Positions 55,453 through 64,000 of a stretch of DNA of 64,000 nt are shown here, piece after piece (the first letter of the stretch is position 1; each line of letters starts with the position of its first letter). This DNA comes from Pseudomonas sp. J452 (GTDB taxonomy: Bacteria; Pseudomonadota; Gammaproteobacteria; Pseudomonadales; Pseudomonadaceae). The stretch lies in the NCBI RefSeq assembly GCF_024666525.1, contig NZ_CP088294.1, positions 4,402,001-4,466,000 of the forward strand, in the 5' to 3' direction. Made by a program: the position numbers and the translations under genes. Under the pieces are notes generated by a model. The model was not told where the DNA came from, did no database searches, and worked only from the letters and a program-made list of their open reading frames with translations.

Positions 55453-56937
55453 ATGTCGCTCAGCCACTCCCGCAAAGCCCAGAGCATCCTGCTTCTGCTG
55501 CTGCTCGCCCTGCTGCTCAGTGGCTTCGCCGCCACCTCGGTGATCGGTTACTACGCCTCGCGCGACAGCATCCGCCACAACATCGTCAACACCGAGCTGC
55601 CGCTGACCTCCGACAACATCTATTCGGAGATCCAGAAGGACCTGGTACGCCCGATCCTGATCTCCTCGATGATGTCGCGCGATACCTTCCTACGTGACTG
55701 GGTACTGGCCGGCGAACAGGATCCCGCACCCATAACCCGCTACCTGCTGGAAGTGCAGGAGCATTACGGTGCCTACACCAGCTTCTTCATCTCCGAGAAA
55801 ACCCACACCTACTACCAGGCCAAAGGCGTGCTCAAGCAGGTGCGCGAAGACGAGCCGCGCGATGTCTGGTACTTCCGCGTGCGCGACATGCAGGATGCCT
55901 ACGAAATCAATGTCGACCCGGACATGGCCAACCGCGACCAGTTGACCATCTTCATCAACTACAAGGTGTTCGACTACAGCGGCAACTTCATCGGCGTTAC
56001 CGGCGTCGGCCTCACCGTCGATGCCGTGGTCAAGCTGATTGACGACTACCAGCAGCGCTACGAGCGCAGCGTGTACTTCGTCGACAGCGACGGTCGCCTG
56101 ATGCTCACCGGCGCCGAAGGCGGACCGCTGGGTGCCAAGGCCGGACAGTTGCTCAGCAGCGTGGCCGGGCTGGAAGCACTGATGGCCAAACTGCCACAGC
56201 CGCAGAGTGGCAACTTCAAGTACCAGGAGCACGGCCGCGGCCACTTCCTCAATGTGCGCTTAATCCCCGAACTGGACTGGTACCTGTTCGTCGACAAGCA
56301 CGAGGAAGGCGCCCTCGCCGGCATTCGCCACACCCTCTACCTGAACCTGCTGATCTGCGCACTGATCAGCGGCCTGGTGCTGTTGCTGGTGTACCTGGCC
56401 ATGCGCCGCTACCAGCGTTTCATCACCACCCTGGCCACCACCGACGTGCTCACCGACCTGCCCAACCGCCGCGGCTTCAACCTGCTGGCCGGCCAGGCGC
56501 TGCAGGAGGCCAAGCGCAACCAGAGTCCGCTGAGCGCCCTGCTGATCGACCTCGACCACTTCAAGCAGCTCAACGACACCCACGGTCACCTGGCCGGCGA
56601 CGAGGTGCTGCGGGGCTTCGCACAGAACCTGCAAAGCAACCTGCGTCAGTCCGACATCATCTGCCGCTGGGGTGGCGAGGAGTTCATCCTGCTGCTCAAG
56701 GACACCGGCAGCAGCACGGCGCGCCTGCTGGCTGAGAAGATCCGCGAGCAGAGCGACGCCAGCAGCTTCCCCTTCAACGGCGTCAACCTGAGGGTCAGCA
56801 CCAGCATCGGCATCACCGAACTGCATGACGAAGACACCCTCGACCGCCTGATCGCCCGGGCCGACCGCGCGCTGTACCGGGCCAAGCAGTCCGGGCGCAA
56901 TCGCGTCTGCGAAGAAACCTTCGAGCCGCAGGTATGA
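55453..56937 (+). CDS. Membrane diguanylate cyclase with dCACHE sensor
   Basis: A 494-residue cyclase. Two membrane segments (about 9-32 and 290-313) bracket a periplasmic double-Cache sensor (YTSFFISEKTHTYYQAKGVL; ANRDQLTIFINYKVFDYSGN). A GGDEF domain (about 330-485) has CRWGGEEFILLLKDTG and an RxxD inhibitory motif (RQSD) five residues before GGEEF. It should make cyclic di-GMP in response to a small periplasmic ligand. ATG 55453 is chosen; an in-frame ATG at 55426 has no better ribosome site. Confidence 0.93.
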   Translation: MSLSHSRKAQSILLLLLLALLLSGFAATSVIGYYASRDSIRHNIVNTELPLTSDNIYSEIQKDLVRPILISSMMSRDTFLRDWVLAGEQDPAPITRYLLEVQEHYGAYTSFFISEKTHTYYQAKGVLKQVREDEPRDVWYFRVRDMQDAYEINVDPDMANRDQLTIFINYKVFDYSGNFIGVTGVGLTVDAVVKLIDDYQQRYERSVYFVDSDGRLMLTGAEGGPLGAKAGQLLSSVAGLEALMAKLPQPQSGNFKYQEHGRGHFLNVRLIPELDWYLFVDKHEEGALAGIRHTLYLNLLICALISGLVLLLVYLAMRRYQRFITTLATTDVLTDLPNRRGFNLLAGQALQEAKRNQSPLSALLIDLDHFKQLNDTHGHLAGDEVLRGFAQNLQSNLRQSDIICRWGGEEFILLLKDTGSSTARLLAEKIREQSDASSFPFNGVNLRVSTSIGITELHDEDTLDRLIARADRALYRAKQSGRNRVCEETFEPQV

Positions 56938-57143
56938 GCGACACCAACCGCTGCCCACGCTGCGGCCAGCTCAACCGCTGCGCCCAGGCCGGCCAGTCCC
57001 AGGCAGTAGAGGACTGCTGGTGCTTCCACACCGCCGTCGCCCCAGCCGCGCTCGACAGCCTGCCGGCCGCGCAGCGTAACCAGGCCTGCCTCTGCCCACG
57101 CTGCGCTCAGGGCCTGCCCGCCGAGCCCAAGCAAGCGGACTGA
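56934..57143 (+). CDS. Cysteine-rich CWC family protein
   Basis: A 69-residue protein with eight cysteines arranged as CPRCGQLNRCAQA, then CWCF, then CLCPRCA. The CWC pairing gives the family its name; metal binding is likely. It overlaps the preceding cyclase stop by four bases (ATGA) and precedes the rsuA-like gene by three bases. Cellular role unknown. Confidence 0.9.
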   Translation: MSDTNRCPRCGQLNRCAQAGQSQAVEDCWCFHTAVAPAALDSLPAAQRNQACLCPRCAQGLPAEPKQAD

Positions 57144-57146
57144 GCC

Positions 57147-57839
57147 GTGCGCCTCGACCGCTTCCTCAGCAACCTGCCGCAGTTCAGCCGCGCCGACGCG
57201 CGCCTGCTGTTGGCCGGCGGGCGCATTCGGGTCGATGGGCAAACAATCAGTGATGGCCGCTGCGAGGTGCGCGAGTTCAGCCGCATCGAACTGGATGATC
57301 AGTTGCTGCAGGCCGGCAAGCCGGCGCGCTACTTCATGCTGCACAAGCCGGTTGGTGTGGTCAGCGCCACCGAGCATCCGCAGCACCGTACCGTGCTCGA
57401 CCTGCTCAACGAGCCGGACAAGCACGAGCTGCATATCGGCGGGCGCCTCGACCTGAGCACCAGCGGCCTGCTGCTGATCACCAACGACGGCCTGTGGTCG
57501 CGCCGCCTCACCGAGCCCCGCAGCCGCCTGGGCAAGGTCTACCGGGTGCAGACCGAACAGCCGATCACGCCCGAGTACATCGAGGTGTTCGCCCAGGGCC
57601 TGTACTTCGCCTACGAGAACCTCACCACCCTGCCCGCCGAACTGCAGATTCTCGACAGCCACTGCGCCCTGCTGACCCTGCATGAAGGCCGCTACCACCA
57701 GGTCAAGCGCATGTTCGGCCACTTCCAGAACAAGGTCATCGGCCTGCACCGCGAACGCATGGGCCCGCTGCTGCTAGACCCTGAGCTGGCACCCGGTGAA
57801 TACCGGCCGCTGAGTGCCGAAGAAGCCGCTCTGGTCTAG
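57147..57839 (+). CDS. rsuA: 16S rRNA pseudouridine 516 synthase (RsuA family)
   Basis: A 230-residue enzyme of the RsuA family. An N-terminal S4 domain (MRLDRFLSNLPQFSRADARL) precedes the catalytic domain with the Asp in HIGGRLDLSTSGLLLITND; HEGRYHQVKRMFGHFQNKV is the family's C-terminal motif. Start is GTG at 57147. Similar in size to E. coli RsuA (231 aa). It modifies U516 of the small rRNA. Confidence 0.93.
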   Translation: MRLDRFLSNLPQFSRADARLLLAGGRIRVDGQTISDGRCEVREFSRIELDDQLLQAGKPARYFMLHKPVGVVSATEHPQHRTVLDLLNEPDKHELHIGGRLDLSTSGLLLITNDGLWSRRLTEPRSRLGKVYRVQTEQPITPEYIEVFAQGLYFAYENLTTLPAELQILDSHCALLTLHEGRYHQVKRMFGHFQNKVIGLHRERMGPLLLDPELAPGEYRPLSAEEAALV

Positions 57840-58213
57840 GCCTGCGACCGTCCGGCAGAAGTTGCTAAATCAGCCATTGGAGTGACTTGCTTCGGTCACA
57901 CAAGCCTGCTTGAATCAAATCCAAGGTCCGTAAGTGACCAGCAAGTCATAAGCAGAGTCTAAGAAAACTTTTTTGGTTGAGGGTGCTACGGCACCTGTAA
58001 CGGGACTGCCCCCAATCGCACCGCCGCGGAGTGCTCGCATTCCACTCGGTCGATTCCCGAACCGAGAAATAGCCCGTCAATAACAATACCTGTCGGCAGA
58101 CTGTAGCCGTCGACAAGGGCCCCACTTTCCAGGCGCATGCCTACCTGTCCTGAAGCTCGCGCAGCTCGCGTTTTTTGCTGCGCGTCCGTAATTGCACGTC
58201 AGGGGCATGCATC
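57840..58213. other. 374-base gap before phaG
   Basis: No coding sequence is convincing here. The part 57870-57980 is clearly richer in A+T than its neighbours and probably holds the phaG promoter, but no clean -35/-10 pair, sigma-54 or AlgU-type site was found. A TTTTTT run at 57969-57974 has no stable stem before it. Confidence 0.6.
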
Positions 58214-59095
58214 ATGAAACCAGAAACTGCTGTGCTGGATATCCAGGGGCAATACCGGGTTTACACGGAGTTCTACCGCGCGGACAGCGCCGAGCACACC
58301 ATCATTCTGGTCAACGGTTCACTGTCGACAACGGCGTCCTTCGCCCAGACCGTTCGCTATCTCTACCCGCATTTCAACGTGGTGCTGTTCGACCTGCCCT
58401 ACGCCGGGCAGTCGCGCGAACACAACGAGCACTCGCGCCTGATGAGCCGCGAAGAGGAAGCCGACATCCTCCTCGAACTGGTCGAACACTTCGCTTGCGA
58501 CCACGTGCTGTCCTTCTCCTGGGGCGGCATTGCCACCCTGCAGGCTCTGGCGCGGCGGCCGCGGCGCATCATGCGGGCGGTGATCAACTCGTTCTCGCCG
58601 ATCACCAACCAGGCCATGCTCGGCTACCTCGAACGTGGCGTGGAAGTGATGAAGGCCTGCGACCGCGAAAATGCCGGGCTACTGCTCAACGGCACCATCG
58701 GCAAGCACCTGCCCTCGCTGTACAAGCGCTACAACCATCGCCACGTGACCAGCCTGGAAATCTACGAGTACCAACAGATGTGCTTCCACGTGGAAAACGT
58801 GCTGAACATGGAAGGCCGCTCCTGCATCAGCTTCGCCGCGGAAATCGAGATTCCCATGTTGTTCGTCAACGGCGAGTGGGACGAATACACCACGGTCGAG
58901 GATGCCCGCCTGTTCGCCCAGTACGTGCCCCACAGCGAGTTCCGCAGCATCGACCAGGCCGGTCACTTTCTCGACATGGAACACAAGGCCGCCTGGCTGC
59001 AGACCCGCGACACGCTGATGAGCTACCTGCAACAGCCGCTCAGCAACCGCCAGCGCAGCCTGGTCATGCAGGAAAGCGCCGCACTCGTCGGCTGA
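58214..59095 (+). CDS. phaG: (R)-3-hydroxydecanoyl-ACP:CoA transacylase / thioesterase (PhaG)
   Basis: A 293-residue alpha/beta-fold enzyme that takes 3-hydroxyacyl groups from fatty acid synthesis (ACP) toward CoA for medium-chain PHA. It follows P. putida PhaG almost residue for residue at the start (ETAVLDIQGQYRVYTEFYRA) and in NVVLFDLPYAG, HVLSFSWGGIATLQAL (Ser nucleophile), NGEWDEYTTVEDARLFAQY (Asp) and GHFLDMEHKAAW (His). RhlA is the nearest alternative. No other pha gene is near, as is usual for phaG. Confidence 0.93.
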   Translation: MKPETAVLDIQGQYRVYTEFYRADSAEHTIILVNGSLSTTASFAQTVRYLYPHFNVVLFDLPYAGQSREHNEHSRLMSREEEADILLELVEHFACDHVLSFSWGGIATLQALARRPRRIMRAVINSFSPITNQAMLGYLERGVEVMKACDRENAGLLLNGTIGKHLPSLYKRYNHRHVTSLEIYEYQQMCFHVENVLNMEGRSCISFAAEIEIPMLFVNGEWDEYTTVEDARLFAQYVPHSEFRSIDQAGHFLDMEHKAAWLQTRDTLMSYLQQPLSNRQRSLVMQESAALVG

Positions 59096-59178
59096 ACCGG
59101 CACTGGAAGCAAGGCCCGCCCCGCCTCTGCTTCCGGCCACCGGGAGAGGCACGACACGAGTATTTCTCGCGCCGTGGC

Positions 59179-59207
59179 TTCACCTGCGCAGGGGATTCTG
59201 GTACAAA
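59179..59207 (+). promoter_or_regulatory. Promoter of tRNA-Gly
   Basis: TTCACC (59179-59184), 17-base spacer, TACAAA (59202-59207), ending 13 bases before the tRNA. The leader ACCCGC at 59211-59216 is complementary to the tRNA 5' end. Confidence 0.6.
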
Positions 59208-59220
59208 GTCACCCGCAAAA

Positions 59221-59294
59221 GCGGGTGTCGTATAATGGCATTACTCCAGCTTCCCAAGCTGATAACGAGGGTTCGATTCCCTTCACCCGCTCCA
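59221..59294 (+). tRNA. tRNA-Gly (anticodon CCC)
   Basis: A 74-base cloverleaf with encoded CCA. The acceptor stem is GCGGGTG/CACCCGC, the anticodon stem-loop CCAGCTTCCCAAGCTGA gives CCC, and the T loop is GGTTCGATTCC. A strong terminator follows at 59302. Confidence 0.96.
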
Positions 59295-59301
59295 GATCAA
59301 A

Positions 59302-59335
59302 ACGAAAAAGCCCTGCATAAGCAGGGCTTTTTCGT
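59302..59335 (+). terminator. Terminator of tRNA-Gly
   Basis: ACGAAAAAGCCCTGC and GCAGGGCTTTTTCGT form a perfect 15-bp stem with an ATAA loop; the stem includes the T-run. It lies 7 bases after the tRNA. Confidence 0.9.
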
Positions 59336-59390
59336 TTGAGCGTCCAATGGTGTCTAAGAAGTATCGAAAGAGGCTAAGGAAAGCTCTCCC

Positions 59391-59909
59391 ATGCTGAGAA
59401 ACTACGACCTGCCAAAAATCGGTAGATATCTACTGGTAGCGCTGTTTTTGCCCATGCTTTACAGCATATATCTTGCTGGCAACGGCCCTTTCGATCTGAG
59501 CCTGATAGGGTTACCTGCTTCCTTGCCGGTGGCGATCCTGCTCTACAGGCTAGACACCAAAGTAGGATTTCTCACAATTGATCGCCGCGGAAAGCACCTT
59601 GCAGTGCTAGCAGTTATCAGCTTCTGCTGTTACTTCAGTTTTTCCAGCTACATCGTAACCCGAGGCGTTCACGAGCTGATTGCCGAACCAAATCGGCACG
59701 CGGTGCGTATTGGCCCTGGCAGTTCAAGCCGCCGAGAACTCTGCAGATACTCGATAGAAATTTCCACACCGGTAAAAAAGTACTACTGCGCCAGTAGAGA
59801 CGAGTATCAACAGTTCAAGGTTGATCCGATTACGTGGAGAACAAACGCCTGGCTTGTAACAAGCGACTCCCCCTTGGGCAGCACGATTGCTTTCTTAACG
59901 GTTCGCTAG
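59391..59909 (+). CDS. Orphan membrane protein of low GC content
   Basis: A 172-residue protein of no family I recognise. Three hydrophobic segments lie at about residues 13-30, 33-52 and 68-88. A soluble C-terminal part of about 80 residues follows, with two cysteines (ELCRYSIEI and KYYCASRDEY) that could form a disulfide in the periplasm. The GC content, about 50 percent, is far below that of the window, and it sits just after tRNA-Gly. Both suggest recent acquisition. The ATG follows AAGGA by 10 bases. Confidence 0.65.
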   Translation: MLRNYDLPKIGRYLLVALFLPMLYSIYLAGNGPFDLSLIGLPASLPVAILLYRLDTKVGFLTIDRRGKHLAVLAVISFCCYFSFSSYIVTRGVHELIAEPNRHAVRIGPGSSSRRELCRYSIEISTPVKKYYCASRDEYQQFKVDPITWRTNAWLVTSDSPLGSTIAFLTVR

Positions 59910-60231
59910 CCACCAGACAGGCTGCTTAGGGTCTTTATAAATGGCACGCTGCAGCGCTTTTTCGGTACTGGCAGGCTCATGCCACTAATCTTCCTGTTTC
60001 TTCCAGGGATTGAGGGTGACTGTCGAGCAAACCAGCACAGGTAAACAAGAGTGCTATCGCTCTAGTCCGAGCCCTCGACAAACGCTGCGGCCCAGAAAAA
60101 AGAAAACCCCGCACGAGGGCGGGGCCAAAGGAGCATTACGTCATGGAGATTCAACGCCTTCAGATTATGTGGGCAAAGGTGAAAACTTCGTGAAGTGCGC
60201 CGGCTGATTATCCGAGCCGACCAACGGTCAC
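59910..60231. other. 322-base gap between the orphan gene and yihY
   Basis: A gene-free stretch of mixed composition. The right half holds the terminator of yihY at 60094-60126 (listed separately). A 16-codon reading frame at 60142 with a fair ribosome site and a 65-codon one at 60010 were judged unlikely to be genes. No duplicate of the tRNA-Gly 3' end is present. Confidence 0.6.
60094..60126 (-). terminator. Terminator downstream of yihY
   Basis: On the minus strand CCCCGC and GCGGGG form a stem with a 6-base loop, followed by TTTTCTTTTTTC. It lies 106 bases past the yihY stop. Confidence 0.8.
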
Positions 60232-62898
<2,667 letters not shown>

Positions 62899-62899
<1 letters not shown>

Positions 62900-63582
62900 T
62901 GCGTCTGCTGTTGCTGCCAGGCCTGAATGGCAGCAACCGCCTGTTCGCCCCGCTGCTGCCCTGGCTGGATGACGTGCCGGTTGTAGCTCTGCAGCTGCCA
63001 GCGCAGGGCCCGCAGGACAGCGACAGCCTGGTCACCACTCTGCTGCCGCAGCTGGGCGACAGCCCCTTCATCCTGCTCGGGGAGTCCTTCTCCGGGCATC
63101 TGGCCTACCAGCTAGCCCTGCGCCAGCCGCCCGGCCTGCGCGGGGTGATCTTCGCCGCCGCATTCCTCCGCCGCCCGCACCCGCTGCTAGCCCTCAGCCG
63201 CTACCTACCATTGCCCAAGCGCCTGCTCAGCAACGATCAGCTGTTGCAGCTGTTCTGTGTCGGCCGAAAAGCCAATCCGGCGCTGCTCACCCTGCTGCGC
63301 GAAGAAATCCGCCAGTTGCCCGACACCCTGCTGCGGGCGCGCCTGCATAGCCTGGCGTGCTTGCAGGAGCCCGGCCAGCCGCTCGCTGTGCCCGCCCTGC
63401 ACCTGTGGCCGCAGCAGGATCGCCTGGTCTCGCGCAACGCCGCAGCCAGTCTCAGCCGGCATTGCAGTGATCTGCGCCAGATCGCGCTGGAAGGGCCGCA
63501 CTTCATCCTGCAAAGCCGCGCAGAAGCCTGCGCGCAAGCGATCAAGGAATTTGTCGCGGAACTGGATGCCTCACCCACGTAG
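62899..63582 (+). CDS. Alpha/beta hydrolase
   Basis: A 227-residue hydrolase. LLLLPGLNGSNRLFAPLLPW holds the oxyanion loop, ILLGESFSGHLAYQLAL the nucleophile Ser, HLWPQQDRLVS the Asp and LEGPHFILQ the His. The ATG shares one base with the stop of the DUF2069 gene (TGATG). Substrate not predictable. Confidence 0.87.
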
Positions 63583-63588
63583 CAGCAG

Positions 63589-64000
63589 CTACCAGCCGAG
63601 GACTTCTTTCAGGAAGGGAATGGTCAGCTTGCGCTGGGCCTGCAGCGAGGCCTGGTCGAGGCGTTCGAGCAGCTCGAACAGCGCACTCATGCTGCGCTCG
63701 CCACGATTGAGGATGAAGCGCCCGACTTCATCGGTCAGGTGCAGGCCGCGGCGCGAGGCACGCAGTTGCAGGGCACGCAGCTTGTCCTCGTCGGACAGCG
63801 CATGCAGCTGGAACACCAGCGCCAGGGTCAGGCGCGACTGCAGGTCGGCCAAACCGATCGGCAACTCGCGTGGCGCGGCGGCGGCGGCGATCAGCAGACG
63901 CCGACCACTGTCGCGCAGGCGGTTGAACAGGTGGAACAGCGCCTCTTCCCAGTCGGGCCGACCAGCCACCGCTTCCAGATCATCCAGGCAGACCAGCTCG
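63589..64000 (-). CDS. hda: DnaA regulatory inactivator Hda (3' part; runs off the window)
   Basis: The last 136 codons of Hda, a DnaA-related AAA+ protein that, with the sliding clamp, promotes hydrolysis of ATP bound to DnaA. The visible part starts at the Walker B region ELVCLDDLEAVAGRPDWEEA, continues with sensor 1 (RLLIAAAAAPRELPIGLADL) and ends with the DnaA-like lid helices (RSMSALFELLERLDQASL, KLTIPFLKEVLGW). It converges on the hydrolase with six bases between stops. Confidence 0.93.
   Translation of the reverse strand, partial: ELVCLDDLEAVAGRPDWEEALFHLFNRLRDSGRRLLIAAAAAPRELPIGLADLQSRLTLALVFQLHALSDEDKLRALQLRASRRGLHLTDEVGRFILNRGERSMSALFELLERLDQASLQAQRKLTIPFLKEVLGW

Noticed and set aside
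60142..60192. 16-codon frame with an AAAGGAG-like site
   Set aside because: Very short, antisense to the 3' region of yihY, and not recognised as any known leader peptide.
60010..60207. 65-codon reading frame in the yihY-side gap
   Set aside because: It runs through the yihY terminator hairpin, has no good ribosome site and a composition like a random frame.

Overview
The window is 64 kb of high-GC chromosomal DNA from a pseudomonad (Pseudomonas in the broad sense). This rests on the gene content and order: tetR, gltX, a LysR/EmrAB-like group, uvrB and an aromatic aminotransferase; then ihfB, rpsA, cmk, a tyrA-aroA fusion, hisC, pheA, serC and gyrA; then mtnA, an MTA deaminase, ubiG, mupP and a yciK-type SDR; then rluB, scpB and scpA; and last a phaG gene. 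I compare it with P. aeruginosa PAO1 from memory only; I ran no search.

Layout. 1-7.5 kb: the 5' part of an LplT-like MFS protein, an azlCD exporter pair with an AraC regulator and a GNAT enzyme, and a 1160-residue hybrid kinase with a sodium/solute symporter-like sensor. 7.5-12.8 kb (minus): tetR, hydrolase, pgl, edd, eda, thioesterase, so three Entner-Doudoroff steps lie together. 12.9-13.4 kb: two tandem Ala-Glu tRNA pairs behind a near-consensus promoter. 13.5-22.2 kb: gltX, a LysR-controlled EmrAB-like pump, a DMT transporter, a REP-flanked RayT transposase and uvrB. 22.3-23.9 kb: aromatic aminotransferase and tRNA-Asn, whose 3' end plus terminator is duplicated 153 bp downstream.

23.9-38.3 kb (minus) holds gyrA, serC, pheA, hisC, tyrA-aroA, cmk, rpsA, ihfB, lapA-like, wbpK-like, wbpL-like and a ComEA-like gene. 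Where PAO1 carries a large O-antigen cluster between the ihfB side and tRNA-Asn, only a WbpL-like initiating transferase and a WbpK-like epimerase are seen. 38.5-44.4 kb: divergent mtnA and MTA deaminase, ubiG, mupP, an SDR and a diguanylate cyclase with a possible sigma-54 promoter. 44.5-49.2 kb (minus): rluB, a DUF1289 gene, scpB-scpA, a YciO/TsaC-type protein and a PHP phosphatase. As I recall, PAO1 has its glucose-catabolism cluster between rluB and scpB; here that place holds one 61-residue ORF.

49.2-57.8 kb (plus): yciB, yciI, a coiled-coil membrane protein, a CpxR/CpxP/CpxA-like stress system with a possible Cpx box, a DUF2157/GDYXXLXY-type pair, a Cache-GGDEF diguanylate cyclase, a CWC protein and rsuA. 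57.8-64 kb: phaG, tRNA-Gly followed by a low-GC orphan membrane gene, yihY, arsC, wrbA, a DUF2069 gene, a hydrolase and the 3' part of hda.

Most of this is core genome. The parts most worth a second look are the reduced O-antigen locus with its tRNA-Asn duplication, the relocated Entner-Doudoroff genes, the RayT/REP unit, and several candidate regulatory sites. I saw no CRISPR array, prophage or clearly new multigene defence system.
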